Below, piece by piece: positions 1 to 9,730 of a stretch of 64,000 nucleotides of DNA. Below the pieces are notes generated by a model. It worked only from the letters and a program-made list of their open reading frames with translations. It searched no databases and had not been told where the DNA came from. The DNA comes from Pseudomonadota bacterium (GTDB lineage Bacteria > Pseudomonadota > Alphaproteobacteria > Rhodospirillales > Magnetospirillaceae). Every line of letters starts with the position of its first letter. The stretch's first letter is position 1. The position numbers and the translations under genes were made by a program. The stretch lies in assembly GCA_021781575.1 (NCBI GenBank), contig JAJXWP010000018.1:16508-80507 (forward strand), read 5' to 3'.

Positions 1-1
1 C

Positions 2-631
2 ATGGCGCCACATTTGGCCGCCGGGTCGATCGTCAGCGATGTCGGCTCGGTCAAGATGGCGGTAATCCGTGACGTCGGCCCCTATCTGCCGGAATCGGTG
101 CATTTCGTTCCCGGCCACCCCATCGCCGGTACCGAGTTCTCCGGCCCGACGTCGGGCTTCGCCGAGCTGTTCCACGGCCGCTGGTGCATCCTGACACCGC
201 CGCCGGGTACCGACAGCAAGGCGGTGGCAAAGGTGACCCAGCTATGGGAAGCCGCTGGCAGCATGATCGAGATGATGGATGCAGGGCACCACGACCGGGT
301 GTTGGCCATCACGTCGCATCTGCCGCATCTGATCGCCTACACCATCGTCGGCACGGCCACTGACCTTGAGACCTCGCTGCAGCAAGAGGTGGTGAAGTTC
401 TCGGCCTCGGGCTTTCGCGACTTCACCCGCATCGCGGCCTCCGACCCAGTGATGTGGCGCGACATCTTCCTCAACAACCGGGAAGCGGTGCTCGACGTCC
501 TGCAGCGGTTCAGCGAGGACCTGACGGCGTTGCAGCGGGCCATCCGCTGGGGCGAAGGGGAGAAGCTGCAGGATCTGTTCACCCGCACCCGGGCCATCCG
601 GCGCTCGATCATCGACGCTCGCCAGGCGTAA
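2..631 (+). CDS. Prephenate/arogenate dehydrogenase (TyrA/TyrC family), C-terminal part, cut by left edge
   Basis: Oxidises prephenate or arogenate with NAD(P)+ in tyrosine biosynthesis, in the cytoplasm. The visible part begins just before the family motif DVGSVK and contains the substrate-site segment PGHPIAGTE, followed by SHLPHLIAY and the helical C-terminal dimerisation domain ending near WRDIFLNN. The N-terminal Rossmann fold must lie upstream of the window, so the ATG at position 2 is an internal Met and not the true start. About 210 of the usual 290-310 residues are present. The family call is firm; prephenate versus arogenate preference cannot be read from this part. Confidence 0.93.
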   Translation: MAPHLAAGSIVSDVGSVKMAVIRDVGPYLPESVHFVPGHPIAGTEFSGPTSGFAELFHGRWCILTPPPGTDSKAVAKVTQLWEAAGSMIEMMDAGHHDRVLAITSHLPHLIAYTIVGTATDLETSLQQEVVKFSASGFRDFTRIAASDPVMWRDIFLNNREAVLDVLQRFSEDLTALQRAIRWGEGEKLQDLFTRTRAIRRSIIDARQA

Positions 632-648
632 GGGGCGTGACCCAGCGC

Positions 649-702
649 CGGTCCCCGCGAAAGCGGGAAACCGCCGCGCCTGGTGGGCTCCCGCTTTCGC
701 CG
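649..702. repeat. Dispersed palindromic intergenic element (degenerate copy)
   Basis: Just after the tyrosine-pathway gene, CCCGC-gaaa-GCGGG forms a small hairpin, and its arm is repeated inverted about 25 bases later as TCCCGCTTTCGCCGG. Together they make a two-armed palindrome of the kind scattered between genes in many alphaproteobacteria. It lies between a plus-strand gene end and a minus-strand gene end, so it may also help end transcription from both sides, although neither side has a U-tract. Confidence 0.6.
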
Positions 703-726
703 GAGCGACGACCTTGCGTCTGTGCT

Positions 727-1089
727 TTACCCCTGATTCGCGCCGTCGGCCTTGGCGGCGGCGGCGACGATGATGTCGCCGAATTCACGCAGGAATACCG
801 AGCCCTTCACCGTGCGCTGGATCAGCACGCTGCGGCGGTCGGCGTCGTCCACCTTGCGGCGGATCAGTCCGTACTCGCTCAACCGGTCGAGAGCCCTCGT
901 CACCGCCGGCTTGGAGACGTTGAGCGCCACGGCCAGGCCGCGCACCGTATGGGGCGGCGCCGACAGGTAGACCGTCAGCAGCAAAGCCATCTGACGCGCC
1001 GAGAGATCGGGCGCCTCGCGTCGGACGCTCTCGACGATTGCACCACGCCAAAGGTCGAGAGCTTGTACTGCCTTGAGGTCGACGCCCAT
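727..1089 (-). CDS. MarR-family winged-helix transcriptional regulator
   Basis: A 120-residue DNA-binding protein. It has a winged helix-turn-helix: the helix LAVALNVSKPAVTRALDRL (about residues 52-70) is followed by a wing with the MarR-like DRRS motif. It is somewhat shorter than the typical 140-150 residues, with short dimerisation helices at both ends. The ATG is preceded by AGGAAAAA, an acceptable ribosome binding site. It lies downstream of the M17 aminopeptidase gene on the same strand with a gap of about 70 bases, so the two may be co-transcribed. Ligand and targets are unknown. Confidence 0.8.
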   Translation of the reverse strand: MGVDLKAVQALDLWRGAIVESVRREAPDLSARQMALLLTVYLSAPPHTVRGLAVALNVSKPAVTRALDRLSEYGLIRRKVDDADRRSVLIQRTVKGSVFLREFGDIIVAAAAKADGANQG

Positions 1090-1157
1090 TTTTTCCTGGG
1101 TTTGGAGTGTATTATTCCGCGCACGAAATTAGCCGAGGCGGGAGGCCGCGGCAATGT

Positions 1158-2555
1158 CTAACCTGGATTTCCTTCCGCCGCGCCGAAACGTTGCGCAATG
1201 ACCTGGTAAAGAGCACGCAATGCCGTCGCCTCGCCGCCCTCCGGGCGCCCGGGGCGGGGCGTGGGATTCCAACCGAACACGTCGAAATGGGCCCAACGGG
1301 TCGCAGGCGAAACGAATTCCTGCAGGAACAGGGCGGCCACGATGGCTCCCGCGTGGGGGCTGTCGGAGGCGTTGGTGAGGTCGGCCACCTTGCTGTCGAG
1401 CAGGCGCCGGTACGGTTTCCACAGGGGCAGCCGCCAAACGGGGTCGCTTTCGGCCGCGGCAGCTGCTGAAATCTCGGCGGCCAGGGCTTCATCGGCGGTG
1501 AACAGGGCCGGTAGGTCCGGGCCCAGTGCGGTCCGGGCTGCCCCGGTCAGGGTGGCAAGGTCGAGGAGCAGGGCGGGCTTCTCGTGGTCCGCCTCGGCCA
1601 GGGCGTCGGCCAGGACCAACCGCCCCTCGGCATCGGTGTTGCCCACCTCGACGCTCAACCCCTTGCGCGTGCGCAGCACGTCGAGGGGGCGGACGGCGTT
1701 GCCGGCGACGGCGTTGTCGACCGCCGGGATGAGCACGCGCAGGCGTAGGGGAAGCCCGGCGTCCATAATCATCCAGGCCAGGCCGAGCGCCATGGCGGCG
1801 CCGCCCATATCTTTCTTCATCAGTTTCATGTTGGACGAACTCTTGAGGTCGAGTCCGCCCGAATCAAAGCAAACACCCTTGCCCACCAGGGTGAGCTTGG
1901 GCGCCGCCTCATCGCCCCATCGCAGGTCGATCAGCCGCGGCGGGCGGGTCGACGCGCGGCCGACGGCGTGGATGGCGGGGTAGTTCTCCTGGAGCAGCGC
2001 CTCGCCGACGATGGTGCGGATCCGCCCGCCTTTCCGTTCGGCGATTCCGGCGGCGGCGGCGGTCAGTTCCTCGGGGCCCAGATCGGCGGCCGGGGTGTTG
2101 ATCAGGTCGCGGACCAGGGTGATGGCATCCACCGTGCGGACCACCTGGGGCCGGTCGGCGGCGACAGGCCAGGACAGCACCGGCCAGTCGCGGCCGTTGC
2201 GCCCCCGGTAGCGGGTGAACTGGTAACAGCCCAGCTCCCAGCCCATCGCCGCCCAACCGGCGGTCCGCCCATCCAGGTCGCCGTCGATGCGGTAAAAGCC
2301 TTTGGCCAATTTGGCCGGCAGCTGCGCCCAACACCAAGGGTCGCTGTCATCCAGGCCGAACAGGATGCGCTCCGGCTTGCCTTTGGCGGTGGGCAGCAGA
2401 CAGACGCTGCCGGGCTCGGCGGTGAAGCCGTTGGTCTCGATCCAGTTCCGCTGCGCCTGGCTTTGGCCGGCCAGCCACTCCTTGAAGCGGTCGCGCCTGA
2501 GCGGCGTTATCGCCACCGAGGCCTCGTCATCCTGTCCCGTCAGGTGCTCAAGCAC
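1158..2555 (-). CDS. Leucyl aminopeptidase family protein (M17, PepA/PepB-like)
   Basis: A di-metal aminopeptidase that removes N-terminal residues from peptides in the cytoplasm. The M17 catalytic domain occupies the C-terminal two thirds: VGKGVCFDSGGLDLK, then KKDMGGAAM, then the signature NTDAEGRLVLADAL, which together supply the metal ligands and catalytic Lys/Arg. The N-terminal approximately 150 residues are divergent, as in the shorter PepB-like branch of the family (465 residues against about 500 for PepA). The GTG start is chosen because GGAGG lies 5 bases upstream. Exact substrate preference is not deducible. Confidence 0.9.
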   Translation of the reverse strand: MLEHLTGQDDEASVAITPLRRDRFKEWLAGQSQAQRNWIETNGFTAEPGSVCLLPTAKGKPERILFGLDDSDPWCWAQLPAKLAKGFYRIDGDLDGRTAGWAAMGWELGCYQFTRYRGRNGRDWPVLSWPVAADRPQVVRTVDAITLVRDLINTPAADLGPEELTAAAAGIAERKGGRIRTIVGEALLQENYPAIHAVGRASTRPPRLIDLRWGDEAAPKLTLVGKGVCFDSGGLDLKSSSNMKLMKKDMGGAAMALGLAWMIMDAGLPLRLRVLIPAVDNAVAGNAVRPLDVLRTRKGLSVEVGNTDAEGRLVLADALAEADHEKPALLLDLATLTGAARTALGPDLPALFTADEALAAEISAAAAAESDPVWRLPLWKPYRRLLDSKVADLTNASDSPHAGAIVAALFLQEFVSPATRWAHFDVFGWNPTPRPGRPEGGEATALRALYQVIAQRFGAAEGNPG

Positions 2556-2678
2556 AATGTCCTCCGTCCGGCCACCCGGTCATTATCAGTCCCGCGCCGG
2601 GCGGGGCCATCCGGCCCCTTTGCCGCCGCCTCAATGGCGGCCGGCTCAGGTTCCAGCGCCCACGGAGGGCGCCGCCAA

Positions 2679-2693
2679 GGGACCGGAGGTCCC
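2679..2693. other. Short hairpin GGGACC-gga-GGTCCC
   Basis: A perfect 6-bp stem with a 3-base loop in the 274-base gap between the divergent aminopeptidase and glutathione S-transferase genes. There is no U-tract, so it is not a clear terminator. Listed because it precedes three further inverted repeats in the same gap. Confidence 0.45.
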
Positions 2694-2716
2694 GTCCGGC
2701 GAGGGACAAAACCAAG

Positions 2717-2801
2717 CCTGGTGCACGGAATCATTTGAATGGTTCAGTGCACCAGGATGGCCAAATGCTTCCCACATGGGAAGGGGTATGGCTATCATAC
2801 C
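2717..2801. promoter_or_regulatory. Cluster of three inverted repeats upstream of the glutathione S-transferase gene
   Basis: Three perfect inverted repeats follow one another. CCTGGTGCAC (2717-2726) pairs with GTGCACCAGG (2747-2756) around a 20-base spacer. CTTCCCACATGGGAAG (2768-2783) is a near-continuous 16-base palindrome. GGTATG (2785-2790) pairs with CATACC (2796-2801). They end 28 bases before the GST start codon, a position that fits operator sites or a structured leader. No known regulator motif is recognised; the regulatory role is inferred. Confidence 0.5.
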
Positions 2802-2829
2802 GGCCCATCCTTGCCAGGGGAGAGTAGTC

Positions 2830-3465
2830 ATGGCCAAACCGGTCCTGGTCATTGGCAGCAAGCGATATTCCTCGTGGTCGTTGCGTCCATGGCTGGCGCT
2901 CAAGCATTCCGGCATCGCGTTCGACGAAGTGGTGGTCCGCCTGCGCCAGCCGGACACCAGATCCAACATCCTCGCCCACTCGCCCAGCGGCAAGGTGCCC
3001 TTGTTGAGGAACGGCGATCTGCGGATTTGGGATTCCCTGGCCATCTGCGAGTACGTGGCCGAACTGGCCTGCGCGGTTCCCTTGTGGCCGGAAAATCGCC
3101 GCGCGCGCGCCGTGGCGCGATCGGTCAGCGCGGAGATGCATTCCGGCTTTCCCGCCTTGCGCCAGCATCTGCCCATGGACGTCGCCGCCACCATCGCACT
3201 GCCGGAGGTTCCCGCCGAGGCCATGGCCGATATCGCCAGGGTAAAAGCCATCTGGGCCGACTGCCGGGCCCGCTTCGGTGCCGGCGGACCGTTTCTGTTC
3301 GGCCGGTGGTCCAATGCCGACGCCATGTTCGCGCCGGTGGTGACACGCTTTCGCACCTATGGCGTCGATCTCGATCCGGTTTGTGCCGCCTATGCCGATG
3401 CCGTCCATGCCCTTCCCGCCATGCAGGAATGGATCGACGCGGCGAAGGCGGACGATCCGGTGTGA
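2830..3465 (+). CDS. Glutathione S-transferase family protein
   Basis: A 211-residue cytosolic enzyme of the GST fold, expected to conjugate or reduce with glutathione. The N-terminal thioredoxin-like domain starts at once with IGSKRYSSWSLRPWLALKHSG, where the Ser-rich loop is the usual place of the catalytic Ser, followed by the glutathione-contacting cis-Pro region GKVPLL and WDSLAI. The C-terminal helical domain carries the RWSNADAMFAP segment. The ATG follows GGGGAGAG at a good distance; an open frame continues further upstream but crosses the inverted-repeat region and lacks GST sequence. Substrate unknown. Confidence 0.88.
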   Translation: MAKPVLVIGSKRYSSWSLRPWLALKHSGIAFDEVVVRLRQPDTRSNILAHSPSGKVPLLRNGDLRIWDSLAICEYVAELACAVPLWPENRRARAVARSVSAEMHSGFPALRQHLPMDVAATIALPEVPAEAMADIARVKAIWADCRARFGAGGPFLFGRWSNADAMFAPVVTRFRTYGVDLDPVCAAYADAVHALPAMQEWIDAAKADDPV

Positions 3466-3666
3466 TCGGTAGCCGCCGTCATGCCGGGCGACACAGGAAA
3501 AGCTGACCGGTAGAGCGCGATCACTTCTCCTCCGCTGCCTTCGGCGCGGGGCGCAGATTGATCTCTCGCCCTGTGTGGTTTTTCTTGGCAAGATGGAGCT
3601 TCGGTCCATTCCGGGAGGAGTTGGATCCCGCGGGCAGCGGCGCTTGATTTGTCGCACGGGGGCTAT

Positions 3667-4804
<1,138 letters not shown>

Positions 4805-4818
<14 letters not shown>

Positions 4819-5272
4819 GGGCCTGGGCCGAATCATCGACGAGCATCCGTTCTTCCGCGGAATCGATGGAAAATTCCGGTCGCTGCTGGTCGGATGCGCC
4901 GCCAACGAGCGTCTCGATGCCGGTCAATACCTGTTCCGCCAGGGCGGCCATGCCGACAAGTTCTACCTGGTGCGGGCCGGCTCGCTGCAGCTCGAGGTTC
5001 ATGCGCCCGGCCGTACCATTGTCGTCGATACCGTCGACGAGGGGGAAATCGTCGGCTGGTCGTGGCTGGTCGAACCCTACCGCTGGACCTTCGATGCGCG
5101 CGCGGTGACGCTGCTGCGCCTGGTGAGCTTTGATGCCAAATGCCTGCGCGGCAAGATGGAAGCGGATGCCGAACTGGGCTACGAGGTGCTCCGCCGCTTC
5201 GTCCCGGTGATAGGCCAGCGGCTGGCGGCAACGCGGCTGCGGCTGATCGATATCTACGGCCCGGGGGAATAG
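4805..5272 (+). CDS. Stand-alone cyclic-nucleotide-binding-fold (Crp/Fnr effector domain) protein in hydrogenase operon
   Basis: A 155-residue protein with the CRP effector beta-roll ([22 protein letters not shown], here [14 protein letters not shown]) and a following dimerisation-type helix, but no helix-turn-helix, so it cannot bind DNA as Crp does. The phosphate-binding cassette region reads GEIVGWSWL then YRWTFDARA. The canonical PR-[ST/A]-A arginine motif is missing, so the ligand may not be cAMP or cGMP. AAGGGAGG lies just before the ATG (a GTG two codons earlier sits inside that site). It overlaps hydB by 14 bases and precedes the gamma subunit by 10, so it is translated with the hydrogenase. 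Inference: an allosteric or assembly partner of the enzyme. Confidence 0.82.
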
Positions 5273-5282
5273 GGATCGACAG

Positions 5283-6119
5283 ATGACGGTTTTGCCGGCC
5301 AACCCGATGTCGCCGCGGCCCTTCCGCATCCTGAAGGTGGTGCGCGAGCTGTCTGACACCTTTACCCTGCTGCTGCAGCCCGAGACCGGCGGCGCGTTCA
5401 GCTTTCGCCCAGGACAGTTCAACATGCTGTACGTGTTCGGCGCCGGCGAGGTGCCGATCAGTATCTCGGGCGAGCCGGCGGAGGATCGGCAGCTGGTCCA
5501 CACCATCCGTTCGGTCGGGCCGGTCACCCAGGCCTTGGGCAGGCTGAAGGCGGGCGATGTGGTCGGTGTCCGCGGGCCGTTCGGCACTCCCTGGCCGGTC
5601 GAGGATGCCTTCGGCGACGACCTGGCGATCATCGCCGGCGGGGTCGGCCTGGCGCCGTTGCGTCCGGCGATTTACCAGGCGCTGGCCAATCGCCCAAGGT
5701 TCGGTAAGCTGATCATCATGTATGGCGCCCGCACGCCGCAGGACATTCTGTTTCGCAAGGAGTTGGAGAAGTGGCGGAGCCGCTTCGACGTCAATGTCCA
5801 TGTCACGGTCGACCACGCCACCGGCCAATGGGCGGGGCGCGTCGGCGTGGTGACCAAAGTGGTGGCCAAGGCGGGCTTCGACCCGCTGCACACCACGGCC
5901 CTGGTCTGCGGCCCCGAGGTGATGATGCGCTATGCCGTCGAAGCGCTGGAGGAGCGCGGGGTCGCCGCATCCAAGGTGCATGTGTCGATGGAGCGCAACA
6001 TGAAATGCGGTGTTGGCCTTTGCGGTCACTGCCAATGGGGGCCGCATTTCGTCTGTCGGGATGGACCGGTGTTCCGCTTTTCCGACGTTGCTGCATTGTT
6101 TCCGGTGCGGGAGCTTTAG
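5283..6119 (+). CDS. hydG: Group 3b [NiFe]-hydrogenase gamma subunit (FAD/NAD(P)-binding, 2Fe-2S)
   Basis: Diaphorase subunit that exchanges electrons with NAD(P)(H). It belongs to the ferredoxin-reductase/PyrK-like family: an FAD-binding beta-barrel with RPGQFNML (about residues 41-48), a nucleotide-binding domain with [14 protein letters not shown] (about 119-132), and a C-terminal 2Fe-2S site in [13 protein letters not shown] followed by a further Cys. Length 278 is normal. It begins 10 bases after the cyclic-nucleotide-fold gene and ends 3 bases before the small subunit. NADP versus NAD preference cannot be settled by eye. Confidence 0.9.
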   Translation: MTVLPANPMSPRPFRILKVVRELSDTFTLLLQPETGGAFSFRPGQFNMLYVFGAGEVPISISGEPAEDRQLVHTIRSVGPVTQALGRLKAGDVVGVRGPFGTPWPVEDAFGDDLAIIAGGVGLAPLRPAIYQALANRPRFGKLIIMYGARTPQDILFRKELEKWRSRFDVNVHVTVDHATGQWAGRVGVVTKVVAKAGFDPLHTTALVCGPEVMMRYAVEALEERGVAASKVHVSMERNMKCGVGLCGHCQWGPHFVCRDGPVFRFSDVAALFPVREL

Positions 6120-6122
6120 GCC

Positions 6123-6905
6123 ATGGCCGAGACGCGGAGACCCAAGCTGGCCGTCTGGAAATTCTCCTCCTGCGACGGCTGCCAGTTGTCGCTGCTGGAC
6201 TGTGAACTCGAGTTGCTGGCGGTCGCGGAGGCCGTGGAGATCGCCTATTTTCTTGAGGCGACCAGGACAGTCGGGAAAGGGCCCTATGATCTGTCGCTGG
6301 TCGAAGGTTCCATCACCACGCCCCACGACGTGCAGCGCATCGGCGAGGTGCGGCGGCAGTCAAAGCTGCTGGTCACCATCGGCGCCTGCGCCACCGCGGG
6401 AGGGATCCAGGCGCTGCGCAATTTCAAGGACATCAAGGGGTTTATCGATCGCGTCTACGCCCACCCCGAATATATCGAGGCCCTGGCCACCTCCACCGCC
6501 ATCGCCGATCACGTGACGGTAGACTTCGAACTGCGTGGCTGTCCTATCAACAAGAACCAGCTGCTGGAATTGCTGAGCGCCCTGCTGAACAGGCGCAAGC
6601 CGAATATCCCCACCTATGCCGAATGCATCGAATGCAAGACGCGCGGTACGGTCTGCGTCATGGTCGCCAAGGGCGAACCCTGCCTGGGGCCGGTGGTGCA
6701 GGCGGGCTGCGGCAATCTCTGTCCGGCACAGGGGCGCGGGTGCTACGGTTGTTTCGGCCCGCTCGGGAACCTTCCCAACACCGCCGCGCTGACGGCGCAG
6801 TTCGCCGCCATGGGGATGGATCGACGGGATATCCAGCGGCGCTTCCGCAGTTTCAACGCCAATGCCCAGGCCTTCCGCAAAGAGAGCGAAGCTTATGACG
6901 ACTAG
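6123..6905 (+). CDS. hydD: Group 3b [NiFe]-hydrogenase delta (small) subunit
   Basis: Iron-sulfur small subunit that carries electrons from the NiFe site to the beta subunit. The N-terminal proximal-cluster motif [12 protein letters not shown] holds Cys 17 and 20. The remaining ligands are in GACATAGG (middle), RGCPIN, and the run of Cys in [20 protein letters not shown] and [11 protein letters not shown]. It has no Tat signal, which agrees with a cytoplasmic enzyme rather than a membrane uptake hydrogenase. Length 260 fits the F420-non-reducing/NADP-type small subunits. Its end overlaps the large-subunit start by 11 bases, indicating translational coupling. Confidence 0.92.
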   Translation: MAETRRPKLAVWKFSSCDGCQLSLLDCELELLAVAEAVEIAYFLEATRTVGKGPYDLSLVEGSITTPHDVQRIGEVRRQSKLLVTIGACATAGGIQALRNFKDIKGFIDRVYAHPEYIEALATSTAIADHVTVDFELRGCPINKNQLLELLSALLNRRKPNIPTYAECIECKTRGTVCVMVAKGEPCLGPVVQAGCGNLCPAQGRGCYGCFGPLGNLPNTAALTAQFAAMGMDRRDIQRRFRSFNANAQAFRKESEAYDD

Positions 6906-8187
6906 AGTCATCAAGGTCGACGCCTTGGCCCGCGTCGAAGGCGAGGGCTCTCTTCGCGTGCGGATCAAGGACGGCCGGGTCAAGGAGCTGCAGTTCGGGA
7001 TTTTCGAGCCGCCCCGCTTTTTCGAGGCCTTTCTGGTCGGTCGCGATTTCCGCGAGGCGCCGGATATCGCCGCGCGGATCTGCGGTATTTGCCCCATCGC
7101 CTACGAATTGGGAGCGATCCAGGCGATGGAGGACGCGCTGGACGTCCAGGTGCCGCAACCTATCCGCGATCTGCGCCGGCTGATCTATTGCGGCGAATGG
7201 ATCGAAAGCCACGCCCTGCACGTCTACCTGTTGCACGCGCCTGATTTCCTCGGGTTGCCCGATGCCCTGCAATTGGCCAGGCAAGACCGGGAACTGGTGC
7301 AGCGGGCACTGCGGCTGAAAAAGATCGGCAACGACATCCTTGAGGTGATCGGCGGGCGCCCGGTGCATCCGGTAAACCTTAAAGTCGGCGGTTTCTACCG
7401 GGTTCCCACCCGCCGCGAACTGCTGCGGCTTGCCGACGACCTGAAATGGGCCGTCGAGGAAACCCTGGCGACCGTCCGGCTGGTTGCCGGTTTCGATTTC
7501 CCGCCGCTGGAACAGGACTATACCTTCGTCGCCCTGCGCCACGAAGACGAGTACGCCATCCAGGAAGGACGCCTGGTCTCCAACAAAGGCCTGGACATTC
7601 CCGTCCGTGCCTTCCTGGACCATTTCGACGAGGAACATGTACGGCATTCCAACGCGCTGCACGGCACTATGAAGGCGGTCCAGACGCCCTACAAGGTGGG
7701 GCCGCTGGCCCGCTACGCGATCAACCATGACAAGCTGGGGTCCCTGGCCCGGCAGGCCGCCGGCGCGGCCGGGCTCGGGGCGGTGGTGCGCAACCCCTTC
7801 CAGTCCATCGTCGTGCGTGCCGTGGAGTTGGTGCAGGCTTGCGTGGATGCCTTGGCCCTGGTCGAACGCTATGAGCCGCCCGAAGCGCCAGCCGTTCCGG
7901 TTGAACCGCGGGCGGCCGAAGGGCATGGCTGCACCGAGGCGCCCCGCGGCATCTGCTATCACCATTATCGGCTGGCCGAGGACGGTTCGATCCTTCTCGC
8001 CCGCATCGTGCCGCCGACGGCGCAAAATCAGAAGATCATCGAAAGCGATCTGCGAAAAGTGGTCGAGGCCCATCTGGATCTGGCTGACCAGGCATTGCAG
8101 TGGCGCTGTGAACAGGCCATTCGCAACTACGACCCGTGCATCTCCTGCGCGACCCACTTCCTCAAATTGACGGTGGAGCGGGAGTAG
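6895..8187 (+). CDS. hydA: Group 3b [NiFe]-hydrogenase alpha (large, catalytic) subunit
   Basis: Catalytic subunit carrying the NiFe(CN)2CO site. The N-terminal ligand motif RICGICP supplies Cys 63 and 66. The C-terminal motif DPCISCATH supplies Cys 415 and 418 and ends in His 421. The nine residues after that His are the peptide normally removed by the maturation protease, whose gene follows 2 bases later. Length of 430 fits group 3b. The ATG is preferred over an upstream in-frame ATG because it gives the family N-terminus ([15 protein letters not shown]) and a small overlap with hydD. No hypA-F accessory genes occur in the window, so maturation needs factors encoded elsewhere. Confidence 0.94.
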   Translation: MTTRVIKVDALARVEGEGSLRVRIKDGRVKELQFGIFEPPRFFEAFLVGRDFREAPDIAARICGICPIAYELGAIQAMEDALDVQVPQPIRDLRRLIYCGEWIESHALHVYLLHAPDFLGLPDALQLARQDRELVQRALRLKKIGNDILEVIGGRPVHPVNLKVGGFYRVPTRRELLRLADDLKWAVEETLATVRLVAGFDFPPLEQDYTFVALRHEDEYAIQEGRLVSNKGLDIPVRAFLDHFDEEHVRHSNALHGTMKAVQTPYKVGPLARYAINHDKLGSLARQAAGAAGLGAVVRNPFQSIVVRAVELVQACVDALALVERYEPPEAPAVPVEPRAAEGHGCTEAPRGICYHHYRLAEDGSILLARIVPPTAQNQKIIESDLRKVVEAHLDLADQALQWRCEQAIRNYDPCISCATHFLKLTVERE

Positions 8188-8189
8188 CC

Positions 8190-8642
8190 GTGCCAGGACG
8201 CATGTCGCACACTCAGGTCATCGGTATCGGCAACGGTTGGCGGAGGGATGACGGGGTCGGTCCGGCCGTCGCCGCACTGTTGGCCGGGCGGCCAAAGCTG
8301 CGGACGGCGGTGTTGCCGGGTGAGGGAACGGAACTGATCGCCGCGTGGACGGGCTGCGAGCGGGTCGTGGTGGTCGATGCCATGCGCTCGGGCGCCGCCG
8401 CCGGCACCATCCGTCATTTCGACGCCGTTGCCGCTCCTCTTCCGGTCGGCGCGTTTCCCCGCCTCAGCCATGCGTTCGGCTTGGCCGAAGCGATCGAAAT
8501 GGCCCGCATCCTCGGCCGGCTGCCGCGCCGGCTGGAAATCTATGGTATCGAGGCCGCAGACCTGGGCGACGGTGCGGGATTGAGCGCCGAAGTGGAGAGG
8601 GCGGCGCATCAGGTCGCCGCCGCTATCATGTCCTCTGAATGA
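8190..8642 (+). CDS. Hydrogenase maturation protease (HyaD/HycI family)
   Basis: Endopeptidase that trims the C-terminal tail of the hydrogenase large subunit after nickel insertion. Family motifs are present: IGIGNGWRRDDGVGPAVA at the N-terminus, including the metal-binding Asp/Glu position, and VVVVDAMRSGAAAGTI in the centre. The second half ends in a helix with few charges. The GTG start is chosen for its GGGAG site 5 bases upstream; an ATG four codons later is the alternative. At about 150 residues it has the usual length, and its position directly after hydA indicates that HydA is its substrate. Confidence 0.88.
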   Translation: MPGRMSHTQVIGIGNGWRRDDGVGPAVAALLAGRPKLRTAVLPGEGTELIAAWTGCERVVVVDAMRSGAAAGTIRHFDAVAAPLPVGAFPRLSHAFGLAEAIEMARILGRLPRRLEIYGIEAADLGDGAGLSAEVERAAHQVAAAIMSSE

Positions 8643-8680
8643 ACCAGTGCGCCAATGGCCGTTTAGGTCTATCGCGGCGT

Positions 8681-8712
8681 CAGGCCCCGGCCTTGATCCG
8701 GGTATCCATGTG
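8681..8712. repeat. Partial dispersed palindromic element
   Basis: CCCGG-ccttgat-CCGGG, followed by TATCCATG, matches one half of the widespread alphaproteobacterial 'ATGGATCCCGGnnnnnnnCCGGG' type intergenic repeat. The second half-palindrome is missing. It lies after the hydrogenase protease gene and before the convergent DUF2794 gene. Confidence 0.5.
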
Positions 8713-8800
8713 CCGCGCCACCAACTGACCGACGAAAGCCTCACCGCGCAGGTCTACTTCGTCGGCGCCACCCTCGCTCTGTGCTGAATGTCGACAGCCC

Positions 8801-9139
8801 TTAGTTGTGGACGAGGTGCGGCCGGGGTCGAAAAACGGCGAGAACCTCGTCGAGCGTAGCGGCCCGGCGCAGCCGCCCCATGCCGCTGGCCACTTCCCAA
8901 CCGGCCGGGCTGTCCGTCCCTCTCAGTTTGGTGATGGTGAACAGCGGGTGCTCGCGGGCGCGGCGGTAGACGGCGAAGATCGCCCGGTCGGGCTGCTGGT
9001 CGATGGCATAGTCACGCCACTCGCCATCGGCGACATGTTCGCTGTAAAGGGTGAGTAGGCGGCAGAGTTCGGCCCGATCGAAGTGGACGACTGGTGCTCC
9101 GCCGCGTCCTCGCTCGCCGATGGGCACCACCTGGGCCAT
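8801..9139 (-). CDS. DUF2794 family protein
   Basis: A 112-residue protein typical of alphaproteobacteria. Recognisable family stretches are VVHFDRAELCRLLTLYSEHV (about residues 17-36), EWRDYAID and ALYRR-like IFAVYRR. There is no signal peptide or membrane segment, so it is probably cytoplasmic. It stands alone, convergent to the hydrogenase operon. Function is unknown for the whole family; I assign none. Confidence 0.8.
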   Translation of the reverse strand: MAQVVPIGERGRGGAPVVHFDRAELCRLLTLYSEHVADGEWRDYAIDQQPDRAIFAVYRRAREHPLFTITKLRGTDSPAGWEVASGMGRLRRAATLDEVLAVFRPRPHLVHN

Positions 9140-9271
9140 GGGGATCCTTCGCGGCTGCGTTTGGGGTCAATATATTTCAATATGCGATCGTTGTCGTCCG
9201 TCAATTCCGCCAAGGCGGCGGAATCCCTGGCGCCGCTTCCGGCCGATGATCCAATGTGAGTGCAGCAGGCG

Positions 9272-9649
9272 CTAATGGGTCTTGACCGGAATGTAATCGA
9301 CGCGGGTACCGTAGAATTCCCCCGCGTCGGCTTCCACCGGCTGGGTGTAGCAGCTGACTTTCGCCAAGGTCTTGTAACAATAGGACGTACGCACGATGGT
9401 CGGCACGTTGCCCGGCTGTTCGATGCAATAATAATCGCCCATCGAGGCGCGCACCGTCGAGCAGTCCTTGCCGGTGATCATCGACACAATGTGATCGTCC
9501 ACCGTCTTGTGGGTGTTGATGACGGAGACCGCGTCAAGGACGGCCAAGCCCCCGACCGTCGAACTGGCCATCGTCGCGCCGGCCCCGTCAAGCGCCTGGC
9601 ATCCGCCCAGGGCAAACAAGGCGACACAGGACAGAAGAAGCCGGTTCAT
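9272..9649 (-). CDS. Small predicted lipoprotein of unknown function
   Basis: 125 residues beginning with a clear lipoprotein signal: NRLLLSCVALFALGG then Cys 17, which would be lipidated after cleavage. The mature part contains CSTVRASMGDYYCIE, two further Cys (YCYKTL and SCYTQP) and no membrane segment. The even number of Cys suggests disulfides in the periplasm. Similar short 'MASSTVGGLAVLD' proteins exist in Magnetospirillum-like genomes as hypothetical lipoproteins (from memory, not checked). No function can be inferred. Confidence 0.72.
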   Translation of the reverse strand: MNRLLLSCVALFALGGCQALDGAGATMASSTVGGLAVLDAVSVINTHKTVDDHIVSMITGKDCSTVRASMGDYYCIEQPGNVPTIVRTSYCYKTLAKVSCYTQPVEADAGEFYGTRVDYIPVKTH

Positions 9650-9730
9650 GGTGGTTTGCCTGGGACAGTCTCCAACAAAATCTTATACTCCACTGTCGGT
9701 TAAAAGAGAGTCAATGGAAGGAGGCAATCG

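Noticed and set aside
2..4. ATG at position 2 as true start of the tyrosine-pathway gene
   Set aside because: The protein begins inside the conserved dehydrogenase fold, so the real start is before the window.
454..1161. 235-codon plus-strand frame over the MarR gene
   Set aside because: It spans the end of the tyrosine gene, a repeat and the MarR gene, without homology to known families.
3580..3605. Possible sigma-54 promoter (TGGC...GC) before the hydrogenase operon
   Set aside because: The spacing between GG and GC is 9, not the required 10, and the -12 element is poor.
4833..6326. 497-codon minus-strand frame opposite the hydrogenase beta/gamma region
   Set aside because: It overlaps three well-recognised genes in the opposite strand, has no motifs, and no start context.
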